From Argyresthia goedartella (lineage: Eukaryota > Arthropoda > Insecta > Lepidoptera > Argyresthiidae): 64,000 nt of DNA. The position numbers and the translations under genes are program-made. The notes under the pieces are model-generated. The model searched no databases and was not told where the DNA came from. It saw nothing but the letters and a program-made list of their open reading frames with translations. How positions within the stretch are numbered: the first letter of the stretch is position 1; each line of letters starts with the position of its first letter. Below are positions 21,578 to 33,900 of the stretch, in pieces. The DNA lies in the NCBI GenBank assembly GCA_949825045.1, contig OX463815.1:34153356-34217355 (forward strand), written 5' to 3'.

Positions 21578-24133
21578 AGTTATACTTAGACAGTAGGAGG
21601 AGGTGCTAAATTTGTATTAAGAAAGTATCATCGTGTGGTATAAGTTCTGTGGATTTTGTTAACGATTAAGTTTTATTATTGTATAGTTGTCAAAGTCAGT
21701 CATAGAATACTTTTGACTCGCCTTTGTGAGTCCAAGTCAGGATTGATGGCTGGAGGGGAATATATAATCCAATAATAAATTTACGAGAAATAGCAAATTA
21801 CTGGAAAATTGTAACATTGAACGGAAAAAATAATGAAAAAAATAGATGGAAGATTTTGTCATAGAAGTCGAAGTTACCAGTGACGAACGAAGATACCTTA
21901 AGTGTTTCTTGCGAAGATAATATAGATACATTTGATTCTAATTGTGATAAATGAAATATAAGTTAAAATAAAAAAGTGATAATATTCAACCAATGGACAT
22001 TTAACTTGACAGCACTTAATCGTCAAAAAAATCTACAGAAACATATCACTCGATGGTACTACCTTACGACATATTAACAGCTCCATGTCCGACTAGACAG
22101 AACTTACCAAGGAGCACCTGGCTGCCGAAGCTGCCAGACTTTTCTCATTTTCTAAGAACACGACTAATTATCCCCGGCTATCAAGTTTTGGGAGATACTA
22201 TTCGCCGGTTTCTGAATTGAGTAATTCACTAAGTTACTACTTAAGTATCGTTCAGTCACGTGCTTCTTTGTGAAATTAACGAAGACAGAATGATACTTAG
22301 GTATTTGATTGGAGACATTCTCAATTCAGAAATCGGAGGTGAGGCTGCTACTCCACATACTTAAACCACTATATGAGGGTCAAAGACTTACGATTTACGA
22401 TCATCAAAAGCGTCACGCGTTTTACTGTACGGGGTGGCAGAGGCACAGGTGTGCTGTCCATCCAATAATTGAATTCTCCGTTTGGCGTGACAAGGGGCTA
22501 GCCCATCGCCGTAGCTACAAATAAATGGAGGGCTATTCACGATGTTTCTTAAATTTTATCTAACGAGCTGTCGAGGCATATAATGGACTGGCTTTGGTTG
22601 TTTGTGTATGCGGAATTTACTGAAACTATTCGTAGCAGGGAATTAGGATACAAAGAAACATAGAAACCAATTACCCTCAAAAGACGCCACGAATACTGAG
22701 CCAAACTGATATAGGTTACATCCAAGGTCGAGCAAGAAACATTGATGAATTAGAATGCAGCCCGTCTCCGCTAATTTCGTTTCTTACTTGACTTACACTG
22801 TGTTACTATAAAAAATGTTAAACTTTTTTAGTCCTTAAAACTAAACTTAAATCCTCTTCATTTTTAAACATGTGTTGAACAGGAGTTAATTTTTTGTCGT
22901 AAGATCCTCAGTATTCACCACCTTACCAATTAAGCGTGTCACATGCTGTGATTTTGATTTACGTTAAGTTGTTATTGGAAATATAACCTTCATAGTGATT
23001 GATACTGGTTGTTTATCTACTTTAGTTTTTAGAAGGTAGGTAACCTTTTTTTTTCAAAATAAGATATTCACGACTCAATTTTTTCACCTTCAACTCCAAT
23101 CTTTACCTGATCTCCACGAACTTCGGACGTGTACACTAGATTAGTCTGCTTATATTCTACAAGAAATTCAGTCGGGTAAGAGTGTGCACTTGTGGAATAT
23201 GGTAATGTAAGCCTGTACGATGAGCTAATCTCCCCGATGGGTACGTATTTATTATATTGGTTTTCCACCTGTCACTACAGCTGCAATACCAACTGCCTCT
23301 GATAGGTGGTTCCCTTCACGGCTCTCCGACCTCTCGGCGAACCTGGACGAAGTTGGAGAAGGGAACATCGCACTCGCTATTTTATATTTCGTACACTTAG
23401 ACCGTTGTCCTCAACAGGAATCCACTCCCACCCTACCTGGTTGCCGTCCTGCAACCTTGCACCGGCCGGATCCTAACTGGTTCCTGCCCTGTACACTCCT
23501 GCATCCTGTCATCCTGTCAGGCCATCGTCACCTTGAGACCTGCTGATGCGTTATACACTCCACCTTCTCTGACGCCCTCCTGACGTGCCGTGAAGAGGCG
23601 AAGACACCAGGGGAGTCGTATATCAACGCTAGGAACCACGCTAACGCGTCACAACCCAAAGCCTTAGCCGCGGTCTTTGTAAATAAAATAGTATTTCTGT
23701 AAACTTATTTTAAATCGCTAGGTAGGACCTCGAGCGGTAGGTGTAAATCAATAAAATGCTCGCCAAACTAACATACACTACTACTAGCTGTAGACTACTG
23801 CTGAAACCTCTACCTATTACAGGAAGTAAGTAGTAATAGTAAAAGCTCAGTAGGTTTCAGCTCGGTTTGCTACAAACACAACTTCAGTGCCTCTGTTCCT
23901 CTACCCTGTGTACCGGGAGTAACGATTTCTTAAATCCCAGCTAGGGAGATCGTAAAGTGGAATGTAAGTTTAAGAGCGCTGCCAGAGGTTGTAAATTGAA
24001 ATAAACATGGGTTTGAGAACGTAAACGTCATGTAGTTACTGCGTTTACGAGTTAATCGTAAGAAACAGACTTTTAAGCATATCTAGTTGAAATTCGGGCA
24101 AGTTCTCGTCTTGATTGTCGCTTTTATCATTAA
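21578..24133. other. Largely unassigned; Rep-Q fragment and possible solo LTR
   Basis: A short repeat, Rep-Q (ACGGGGTGGCAGAGGC, GACAAGGGGCTAGCCCATCG), lies at about 22419-22510 and recurs near 41945, 52830 and 63340. From 23280 to 23720 the sequence is GC-richer and ends in AATAAAATAGTATTTCTGTA, reminiscent of an LTR with a polyadenylation signal. No ORF with a recognisable domain is present. Confidence 0.35.
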
Positions 24134-24375
24134 AACCTTGGACACTATTTACCAGACATTGATCTAGCCCCAAACTAGGTTTCCCTGTATCTTGGGTACT
24201 AGACAACGATACACATACTTATATAGATAAATACTATACTTAGATAGATAAACAACCATGACTAGGGTAGAAACATCCGTTCTCATCAAACAAATATTTG
24301 CCCCCACCGGGACTCGAACCCGGGACCCTTGGCTTCGTAGGCAGGGTCACTACCGACTCGGCCATTTGGGTCGTC
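24134..24375 (-). mobile_element. SINE-1 copy
   Basis: Reverse-orientation complete copy, with the tail at 24134 and head ending GGGTCGTC at 24375. It lies about 50 bases before the first telomeric repeats. Confidence 0.85.
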
Positions 24376-24425
24376 ATTGCCACTAGACTAGGTCTTCTAG
24401 TATTTAATAAATATCAATTGTTATT

Positions 24426-24437
24426 GGTTAGGTTAGG
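24426..24437 (+). repeat. Short telomeric repeat tract (GGTTAGGTTAGG)
   Basis: Two and a half insect telomeric units directly abut a run of 21 T (24438-24458). On the minus strand this reads as the poly(A) tail of the adjacent element running into CCTAA repeats. It is therefore the 3' target-site flank of that retrotransposon. Confidence 0.8.
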
Positions 24438-24994
24438 TTTTTTTTTTTTTTTTTTTTTCTTCAATGAACATACCGGGAAAATCCATCATGGACGTCTGGG
24501 AAGGGGAACCCAGACAGTGACGGACTCCTACCGGCTAAAAACCCGATTTATCCAGACAGTGTTTCCTCCGACAAATTTACTCGGAGATATTATAAATTAT
24601 ATTTTCTTTTGTCTTCTTCATCCAATTTCTTCCGTCACGTGAGACGTGCTCACGCTTTGTTACGTCTTGTATCTTCATAACATAAAAACAGAACAAAATA
24701 AAGGAGAAATGTTTATGTACATTTACTAAGAATTTTGTTAACTAATTACCATGACAACTTCTGCACATCACATTTTTTTTTAATTTAATTTTTTGTGTTT
24801 TTTTTTTTTATACTTTTATATTTATTTAAAATATTCGGTTCATTGATAGGTTTTTTTTTTTTTTCATTTCTTTTTTATTTCGTAATTTACATATACTTAC
24901 TTTATATATAAATATTATATAATATACAATTATATAATTTTATATACAATTTTCTTACATTTACATTCTTATTACTATTTTGCTTATATATATA

Positions 24995-26303
24995 CATAGT
25001 CAGGTCATAAGTTCTGTCACATGTGCAATATGAAACAATTTAGACATGTTTATTATTTATGTAAACATTTATATAGCAAAATGAACTTAATAAAACATAG
25101 ATTCTTATGGTAATAAAGTTTATTCAAAATGACCCCCGCGATTTTGAATACAGGCCTTTATTCTGCGCGGCCAGTCGTCTATCGCAGCACGAACGAGGTC
25201 CATGTCAATATCGGCGGCTGCCTTAATCAAGGATGCCTTGAGTGACTCCAAATCAGGATGAGGCTTTGAGCAGGCCTTTTCCTCCAAGTGTTGCCATATC
25301 TTGTAATCTAACGGACTCAAATCTGGACTGGAGGAGGGCCAGTCTTCGTGCCGGATGAAGTCGATTTCATGCGCCGCCAGCCAGTCTTGTGTGCTTTTCG
25401 CTCTATGAGCTGGCGCAGAATCTTGTTGGAATACCCAGTGCCTGTTATTAAACATGGTATGAGAAACAGGTTCCACAAGGTTCTTGAGGATTGTATTTTG
25501 ATATACAACTGCATTCGTTTTTACGCCTTTCTCACCAAAATGTACCTCAGTTAAGCCCCAATAAGAGACTCCCAACCAAACCATGAGCGAGGATGGAAAA
25601 TGACCTCGTTGGACACGCGGAATTCGGTTGCTCGCTTCTTCACTGCTGTGTGCGTACACCTTATCATTTTGTTTGTTGTAGCTCTCTTCCACGGTGAAAA
25701 TTTTTTCATCCGAAAAAAGAATTTCCCGATGCTTTTTTTCCGCGTACCGCTTCAACAAAGCGCGGCATCTCTTCAGTCTCAGGTCCATTAAACGAGCGTC
25801 CAAACGATGTCCTGTTTTTCTTCGATATGCCCTAAGCCCTAAGTCTTCATTTAACACCCTTTTCACCGTGGTCCTGCTTAACCCCATCTGAAGGGCCAAC
25901 AGTTTCTGCTTACGTATGGGATTTCTTTGAATTCGCGCCTTCACAGCTTTTATCACTGCTGGAGTCCTAACTGAGCGAGGGCGACCACTTCTTGACCTGT
26001 CATCTACACTAGAGTCTTCATTGTATCATTTTATGGTACGATAAATGAATCTTTTGGTTATATTCAAATTTTTCAGTAAGTCGAAAATCTGAATTGGCGC
26101 GTAACCGCAACGATGCAACGCAATAACTGCGACACGGTCTTCTTTAAGTGTCCACTCCATATTTAAAAATGAGATAAATTCTAAAAAGTACACATTTTTA
26201 TTTTCATGAAAAATTCGAAATTCGAATTCAAAAAACTTTTTTGTGGCCAGCGTTCTAAATTCAAAAGTTTTTATTGTGTGACAGAACTTATGACCTGACT
26301 GTG
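24995..26303 (-). mobile_element. DD37D mariner-like transposon, 1.3 kb
   Basis: The inverted ends start CATAGTCAGGTCATAAGTTC (left) and CACAGTCAGGTCATAAGTTC (right, reverse-complemented), matching over 27 bp with one difference. They are flanked by TA at 24993-24994 and 26304-26305, so the whole element is present. It contains one transposase ORF on the minus strand. The near-perfect ends and a single coding lesion suggest a recent insertion. Confidence 0.9.
25120..26160 (-). pseudogene. Mariner transposase (DD37D), one in-frame stop
   Basis: The transposase would cut and paste the element by binding its terminal repeats and using a DDD catalytic triad in the nucleus. The ATG is at 26160-26158 and the frame runs 346 codons to 25120, a normal mariner length. 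A TGA at 26028-26026 (codon 45) interrupts it; without that the frame is open throughout. Catalytic residues are visible as FSDEKIF (D about 151), QQDSAPAH (D about 247) and SPDLSPLDYKIW (D about 285). There are 37 residues between the last two, the DD37D class (maT/mori relatives). The N-terminal part contains helix-turn-helix-like stretches (IALHRCGYAPIQIFDLL; TTVKRVL). It could encode only an N-terminally truncated product from the internal ATG at 25956. Confidence 0.9.
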
Positions 26304-26346
26304 TATATATATATATTTGTTACTTATATGTTTCGAAACATGATTA

Positions 26347-28337
26347 TTATGTTCCAAGAACATATGGTTTCCTACCTATATTTTTGCTACCATTTCTTTT
26401 TCCTGCTTGCTGAACAATTCTTTCCATAAAATCTACAAATCTATCTTTAATTTTGCAAGTTAAGAATTCCGGCAGATTGTCTTTATTCAGCTTTAGGTCC
26501 ATTTCGATTTCTAGGTTCAATCTGTCGGCTCCATATTTAGGACACTCTAATAAGAGATGCGTGATTGTATCATCCACCGCCGGATCACAGATGCAGGCGG
26601 GGCTATCCTTGCATTTAAACCTGTGGAGATAAAACGCAAAACCGCCGTGGCCCGTTAGCGCCTGCACAAGAAGAGGGTTCAGTTGTATATTTCTGATCAC
26701 TTTATAGGCTACCACGGCATTTGGGAGAAAGTCCTTAGTTACGGAAGCAGTCTCTCCAGTAACGTAGCGGTTGTTCCATTCGACCAGGGTCTCGTGGCGA
26801 ATCTGTCTCTTAACAAACGACACTGGGCAAAGACCATAATCAGGTGCCGTCTTCCTTTGCAGTGCGGCTTCTTTGGCCAGCAAGTCGGCGCGCTCGTTTC
26901 CCTCCACTCCGACATGTGCTCTTATCCAGAATAACCTGAATTTTTTATTCTGGTAATAAAGCTGTCTGATATTACTCCTTATTTCGACAGCCAACGGGTG
27001 TGAGGAGTCCGGATTCTAAAGTAATTCCAGCGAGGATCTAGAGTCACTGAAGAGATTTGCTTCGATATCTCTTTCCCTTAACAAAAGTTTCGTGGCCTGT
27101 AGCAGAGCGAACATCTCTGCCTGAAACACAGTGCAGAAAGGCTCCAGCCTGAACTTCCTGCTTTTCCGTTCCGTACCTTCAATTTTGCTTCCGTCAGTAA
27201 ATACTTGTAAGCCCTGGATATTGTATTTGGCTAGGGTCTGCAACTGCATATCTTCCAAGCAGGCGAATTTGACACTGAAGTACTCAGCAGGATGAGGAGC
27301 TAGCGTGTAGTGCACCCTGCTCTCCAAGTCCCTCCCCCCTATAACTGCCAAAGGCTTGCCACGCTTTGCTTCGTACAGCTTCGCCGCTTCGCGCACTCGC
27401 ATGTCAAGGGGTAGCAGGCCGGAGAGCGCCAGAGCAGCACTCAGTGACACTGTCCTATGAGCTTTCACTATTTTTTGTGCAAAACCTCTCTGCACTGAGT
27501 TTAGTTGTTTTTGCACGGATATTCTCTCCGTCACCGGTGCCCAAGCGCTGGACGCATACATAATAATAGGCTCTACCACTGCGACGTATATCGTTCTGAT
27601 AATCTCCGGATTTAGGCCCCATGAGATTTTGGCAGCCCGACATAGCTGCTTGTAGATGTTCGTAGCCTTAACACAGACATGGTTCACGTGTTTTTTGAAA
27701 TTTAACTTATTGTCTATGATTAAACCTAGCAGCTTTATTTCTTCTTTCATAGCAATCTCAACCTCGCCCATGTAGATGCACGGGGTGGTGAATTTCAGCT
27801 TATTTGTTATCACCATAGCGTGGGTCTTGTGTGCTGCAATTTTCTGTTTTACTTCTACCCCATGCCACCACACGAGCCAGTGTTTCATCACCTTTTCTTT
27901 CTATGTCGGGTACCGAGTTTCCGGAGAATACCAGCACGATATCATCGCCATGTTCGCCCAGTTCGTCCAGCAAAGGGTCTAGGCAGGACGTTCCACATGG
28001 TTGGGCCCCCAATAGAGCCCTGAATGCAGCCCTTAGTCGTGGTTTTAGTAAACTCATGACCACCATAGCGGACAAACACCTGCCTGTCAACGAGGTAGTC
28101 CGCCATCAAAGTCCGCAAGTTTCTTGGGCATCTCTTCTCCTGCAATCTACATTTGATGGCTGGCCACCAAGCGCTGTCGAAGGCTCCCTCTATATCTAGC
28201 GATATTACGATATTGATGAGTTTTTTGCTCAAGTTGTCTTTAATGTGTTGGAGCAAGTCGTATAGGGCATCCTCTGTGCATCGCTGGGGTACAAAACCGT
28301 ACTGTCGGGGATTCGCTTGGGGTAGGAGGTGCCATCT
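26347..28337 (-). pseudogene. ORF2 remnant: reverse transcriptase, RNase H and zinc finger
   Basis: On the minus strand, 28325-27950 encodes RT blocks QYGFVPQRCTEDALY, VISLDIEGAFDSAWW and KGCIQGSIGGP (normally CPQGS). After a frameshift, 28010-27870 gives HGDDIVLVFSG in place of the usual YADD. A second shift leads to 27891-27019 with the RT C-terminus and an RNase H start (VFTDGSKIEG, QAEMFALL, LFSDSRSS). A TAG at 27018-27016 interrupts the frame, which resumes as RNase H (IRAHVGVEGNERADLLAKEA) and a CIC ... H ... C finger (CKDSPACICDPAVDDTITHLLLE region) to 26347. Two shifts, one stop and motif changes mean it is inactive. The endonuclease and ORF1 parts are missing upstream. Confidence 0.85.
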
Positions 28338-28406
28338 GGTTAGGTTAGGTTAGGTTAGGTTAGGTTAGGTTAGGTTAGGTTAGGTTAGGTTAGGTTAGGT
28401 TAGGTT
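28338..28406 (+). repeat. Telomeric repeat array (TTAGG)14
   Basis: About 14 uninterrupted GGTTA units. On the left they abut the truncated 5' end of the minus-strand RT element; on the right they abut the 5' end of the TRAS-like element (TTTGGGGTACGAAGTC). TTAGG is the insect telomeric repeat. The array is interstitial here, with non-telomeric DNA beyond both elements. Confidence 0.95.
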
Positions 28407-28732
28407 TGGGGTACGAAGTCAGATCACCTCCCCGTGGTGTACCCTGGAAACACTGGTTCTGTCCCAGTGGCTAAGAGTCTGACATGGCTCCCTGATTTTC
28501 ACCCTGCTCGTTGCAGAGGAGTTAGTCAGGGAGCGCGAGGAGGCCCTCCTGCATTTCCTCTGCTCATCAGAGAAAATTGCGGAGGGCAGAGGAGTGGAGT
28601 GGAGAACACCACTATAAAAAATCCCTAATCCCAAAGTCTGACGTGCTGAGGGGATGAATGGCGGGAGGGAGTCCCGTCCCAAGCGGACGAAGCTGTGGAT
28701 CAGCAAAACCATGAAATGAGTGCGAAAATTAC

Positions 28733-30920
28733 ATGTATACCCCATGTACCACCGGCTCCGTCGGTGGAGAATCCCTCCCTGTGCCTTCGGGCACAGGCTG
28801 CCCCTCGTTCTCTGGGGAGGGCAACACCCATTTTGAAGAGGACCAAGAAGGTCGGAGATCTGATGTTCCGGGCAGTCGCCTGGAAATAGCGCTGAGTCCT
28901 CTCAGGCTGAGAGGCGGAGGTGGCGATGGGGATGGTGGTGCTTTAAGCACGCCCCCGATGCGGGCTGAGCCGGCTGCAGCTCCCCCGCGAGACGCAAAAG
29001 GGCGCTTCAGGCGTCCACCCACACCAACACCAGTCATGAACACCAGGCTGGTGTCGACGGACGGCGAGGAGTCTGATGTTTCCTCAGCAATGTCGCTGTC
29101 GAGGCCCCCATCAGCAGCATCGATGGGAGGCAAGAGTAGAAAGCGGACGCTATCCACTTCAATGGACTATGCAGACGGAGACCTGGACCCGTCCGCTGCT
29201 CCGAAAAAGACGCGGGCGAAGCGGTCACTCCCTAGCGTAGAGGAGCTGGCTGCATCTATGGCGAATATGCCTACCGCGGAAATTCAGAGTTTGATGCGGA
29301 GCAACCTTGAGACGGTGGAAAAGGTCTCTGACACCTCTAGCCATCTTAAGGGCAACTATGTCCGGAGCCTTAGGATGGCAGCGAGGAAGGTTCAGGCCGG
29401 AAGCGAGCAATTGGCTCGGAGGACTAACTCCGATGCCAACATTGAGAGGCTGGAGCGGGAAAACGCAGAACTGCGCTCACAGCTCGCTTCTCTCACCGCA
29501 ACGGTCGAGGGGCTGAGAAAAGAGCTTGCAGCCTTCTCTCACACCTCCATCTCTCAGCCAGGGCCTAGCCGTGCTGCCAATCCACCATCCAGTATGGCAC
29601 AGCCTGAGCCAATGCGTCCCCTGCCCGTTGCGGAGTCCCGCAGAAACGCTGTCATCTGTTGTGCCAGCTCCGGCGACGGTGGCAATACTGACCGAACCGA
29701 GGACCCCGGCAGCGGCCTGGGAAGCCCGGCTGATGGAGCGCATCGGCGCCTTAATTGATGAAAGACTCGGGAAGAGATCGACGACGCAAGCTCGGTTAAC
29801 CCCGGAAACCTCAGCACAAACCAAACAGAAGAGGTCAAAAAGGAGGAAGAAGAAAAAGGGGGAAACCATTGATGGGAGCCAGGCACCGCCTGTCGATGTA
29901 AACCGACAGCAGCTGCAGTCCGCGCAATCCCCGCAGGCAGCCACCCAACGGGAGGCTGCAGCCGAGGCGGAGGACACCTGGACGCAGGTTGTGAGGCGCA
30001 AAGCGCTGCCACAGACTGCGTCTGCGCCACCGGCTTCGCATCGACCCCGAATGCCTGCATCAGCTGCAGTTAAGCTGCCGAGGCCGCCTACAAGTGTCGT
30101 TGTCACCGTCACCATAGACGAAGGCGCTGAGGTGACGTATGCCACAGTTATGAGAGCCGCTAAGGAGCGGGTAAACCTCCCAGACTGTGGCATTGTGACG
30201 GGCTTGCGTATGCGCCAGGCCCAAACGGGGGGCCTCATTTTAGAGGTTCCCGGCCCGGACAGCTCTACAAAAGCAGAGGCGCTCTGCGGACGTCTGCGGG
30301 TAGCACTGGCTGACATGCCAGTGCGCGTGGCACGACCCATCGCGACGGCAGACGTTCGGGTGATGGATCTCGATGACTCCATCACCCAAGAAGAGCTGAT
30401 TGCGGCGATAGCTGCAGTTGGGGGCTGCGAAGCTGCAGACATCAAGGCTGGTGAGATCCGACGCTCTACTGGCGGGCTCGGTACCACAGTAGTGAATGGC
30501 CCTATCGTGGCGATGCGCAAGCTGGCCACAGCAAAGCGCATCGACGTAGGATGGGCCTCCGTCAAGGTAGAGGCATTAGAGAAGCGTCCAATGCGATGCT
30601 TCCTATGCCTTGAGGTCGGCCACGTAAGCAGGAACTGCTCCACGGGGGTTGACCGCTCGGGATGCTGCTTTGCCTGTGGCCAAAGAGGTCACAAGGCCCG
30701 GGACTGCAAAGCGGCTGTTCCAAGGTGCCCAGTCTGTGCAGATCTGAACAGGCCCGCAAACCACAGGATGGGTGCAAAGGCGTGCAATCCTCCAAGGAGA
30801 AAGCGGAGGGGCAAGCAAGGCCCCGGCTCTGCAACCCCCACCATTGAGGCGGTGCCGTCAGGAGCACCAGCTGGACAGGGCGCAAGCCCTGCTCTAGCGG
30901 AGGCGGCCATGGAGACGTAA
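28733..30920 (+). pseudogene. TRAS-like ORF1 (Gag-like, three zinc knuckles), one frameshift
   Basis: ORF1 of R1-clade elements encodes a Gag-like RNA-binding protein that packages element RNA and, in TRAS/SART, helps target it to telomeres. Here the frame opens at ATG 28733 and includes a coiled-coil-like stretch (ERLERENAELRSQLASL, about residue 238). It then shifts by one base around 29625-29650 into the frame ending at 30920. The second part has a basic run (KQKRSKRRKKKKGE). Near the end are three knuckles: CFLCLEVGHVSRNC, CFACGQRGHKARDC and CPVCADLNRPANHRMGAKAC. The 5' part reads open to 29758 and the 3' part from 29526, so the lesion is a single shift in an otherwise intact ORF. Confidence 0.85.
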
Positions 30921-33900
30921 AATTCAACAGCTACGTCCTCCAATGCAACCTGAATCACTGCAGGAGTGCGCAGGACTTGCTACTGCACACCCTTGCAGAA
31001 CATCGGGTTGCTCTGGCCGTCGCGTCAGATCCCTACCAGGTCCCGGACCATCCTCGCTGGTTCGGTGACTCGACGGGCTCAGTCGCAATCCACTGGAGGG
31101 GTGGTGAGGGGGACCCTCACTGCGCCTTGCTCGAGCAAGGATAGGGATTCATCGCAGTGGAGTGGGGCCCCCTTGCCATTATCGGCTGCTATATCTCCCC
31201 AAACATACCCCTCGCACAGTTCGAAGGGTTCCTTGACCGGCTAGCGGCCTCCGCCCGTCGCTGGTCAACACAGCCGGTCATTGTCCTGGGCGACTTTAAC
31301 GCGCGGTCTAGCGCGTGGGGGGATGCCCGGGAGAATGTTAGGGGAGATACGGTGCTGGAATGGGCGGCAGGACTCGACCTCCGTTTGTTAAATCGGGGGT
31401 CAACAAACACGTGCGTGCGCGTGCAGGGGGAGTCGATAGTCGATCTATCATGGGCGTCTCCTTCTGCACTGTGCTTGGTGACAGGTTGGAGAGTGGCGGA
31501 GGAGATGGTCACGCTCTCTGACCACCGCCACATTATAATTAATGTGGAAATCCGCCGCCACAACAGGGCCCTGCGGCCTGATCGACGGAGCGGCCCACCG
31601 CAACGGTGGTCCCTCAAGCGGCTTGACAGAGATCTGCTCGAGTCTGCTGCCATCATTGCTTCGTGGTCGTTAGGACACGAAGAGGTCTCGCCCGATCCTG
31701 AAAGGGAGGCGGGTAGATTTGGGGAAACGTTGGCGTCTATTTGTGACGCCTCGATGCCCCGAATCAGACACTCCGATGGAAAAGGGGCGTACTGGTGGTC
31801 GGAGGAGATTGCGCAGCTGCGCGAGGCATGCCTGCGTACCCGCCGCCAGTACCAAAGATCCCGAAGACGACGGCGAGCCACCGCCAGCGAACGAGACGAG
31901 AGCTACGTTGTCTATCGAGACGCTTCCAAAGCACTCAGCGATGCTATCGCTAGTGCAAGGTCTCGGTCCTGGAATGAACTCCTCGACGAGCTGAACAGGG
32001 ATCCATGGGGGCGCCCGTACAAAATGGTACTGGGCAAGCTCAGACCATGGGTCCCTCCATTGACGATGACCCTGGAGCCCGGCTTCGTGGGGAGGGTGGT
32101 AGACACGCTCTTCCCCAGGCTCCAGGATCATCCGCCACCTCTAACCGAAGCTGATTCGATTGAATTCGATTCCGACAGGTTGGGGGTGACGGTCGAGGAG
32201 TTGGACCGAGCCGTGAAGCGTCTCATGGCGAAGAACACAGCGCCCGGGCCAGATGGAGTTCCCGGCAAGGCGCTGGGTTTAGCTCTCGCCGCTGGATTGG
32301 GTGACTACCTGAGGCAGCTGTTCACCAGCTGCCTCCAAAATGGCGTCTTCCCTTCCGGCTGGAAGCTGGCGAAGTTGGTACTCATATGGAAGTCAGGTCG
32401 ACCCGCAGACTCGCCCTCTGCCTACCGACCCATATGCCTGTTGAGTGAAGTCGGAAAACTCTTTGAGAGAGTCGTTGCCGAGCGACTCAACGGGCATCTA
32501 GCTTGCACAGGTCCCGACCTGTCGGAAGCCCAGTTCGGCTTCCGCCGTGCACGGTCGACGGTGGACGCGATACTACGCGTCCGAACACTATCGACCCAGG
32601 TCGTCTCACAGGGTAGGGTAGCGTTAGCGGTATCGCTCGATATTGTTAACGCCTTTAACTCCCTGCCTTGGTCGAGCATCAGGGAGGCGCTCAACTATCA
32701 CCGAGTGCCCCCATACCTGAAGCAAGTTGTCGGAGCATACCTGTGCAACAGGGACATTACGTTCCCGGGTCGAGATGGCGAAAGTCATCAGAGAGAGGTC
32801 GAGTGCGGGGTTCCCCAGGGGTCGGTTCTAGGCCCACTCCTGTGGAATCTCGCATACGATAAAGTACTGCGGGTCGAGGTCACGGTCGGCGTGCACCTGG
32901 TCTGCTATGCAGACGATACCCTGGTGCTCGCCGAGGGTGACGACTTCCAGAGTACCATCAGGCTCGCCGAAACCGGAGTGTCTCGCGTCGTCGAGGAGAT
33001 CGAGGGGCTGGGATTGCGTGTGGCGCCTCAGAAGACTGAGACGATCTGGTTCCACAAACTCCCGCGAGGGAGGGAACCGCCCAGCTCCTCGATTCGCGTG
33101 GGTGACGTACTGGTCCAGGTGGGGCAGTACATGAAGTACTTGGGCCTCATCCTGGACAGTCGATGGGGCTTCGAGGAACATTTCCGTCGCCTGGTCCCCC
33201 GGCTTGAGCGGACAGCTGGTGCTCTACACCGACTGCTGCCAAACCTTAGGGGCCCTGAGGAGGGAGTCCGCCGCCTCTACGGGGGCGTACTGCGGTCCAT
33301 GGCCCTTTACGGGGCGCCCGTCTGGTCACCTCGACTGACGGGCGTCCGGCGCAACAGAGCACCTCTCTGTAGCGTCCAACGTAGGGTGGCCATTCGGATC
33401 GCAAGAGGTTACCGGACGGTATCCTTTGAGGCGGCCACTATCCTGGCGCGCTTTCTTCCGCTGGACCTCCTGGCAGAGATGGACGCGCGGGTGTATGCGC
33501 GTCTCCACTGGGAGGAGGCGGAGGATAGAACGCCGACGGAAATTCGGCAGGAAGAGCGGCGAGCCGCAATAGCGAAATGGCGCGAGAGGCTTTCTGAGCC
33601 ATGGATCTCGCGCCAGCGCGCCGTAGGCGCTATCCTGCCGAACCTCGAAGCCTGGCTCGAAAGAAAGACGTACGTCACCTTCCGGCTGACGCAGGTGCTT
33701 ACCGGACACGGTTGTTTCGGTGAGTACCTGTATCGGATCGGACGCGAACCGACGGCGCAGTGTCACCATTGCGGGAGCGACCAGGACTCAGCCCAGCACA
33801 CGCTGGAGGAATGCCCCGCGTGGGTCTCCGAGCGAGAAGTCCTGGTGGCCCGGATCGGGCGAGACCTCTCTCCGCCAGCAGTAGTTGCGGCTTTGCTGGC

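Larger units (their letters stand above)
24438..28337 (-). mobile_element. 5'-truncated telomere-associated non-LTR element (RT plus RNase H), with nested mariner
   Basis: The element runs on the minus strand from about 28337, where it is cut off by TTAGG repeats, to a 21-base poly(A) at 24458-24438 joined to CCTAA repeats. Coding order is RT, RT C-terminus, RNase H, CCHC-like finger, then a 3' untranslated region split by a mariner (24995-26303). Its sense strand lies along the CCTAA strand, the orientation known for SART-type elements and opposite to TRAS. RNase H is not expected in the best-known SART/TRAS elements, so the family is uncertain; R1/LOA-group affinity is inferred from the GC-x-QGSI-type RT motif. 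The nested mariner is younger than the insertion. Confidence 0.75.

Noticed and set aside
24298..24642. Peptide starting PPPGLEPGTLGFVG as a real protein
   Set aside because: It is the antisense translation of the SINE-1 head and recurs at 8485-8721 and 56213-56407.
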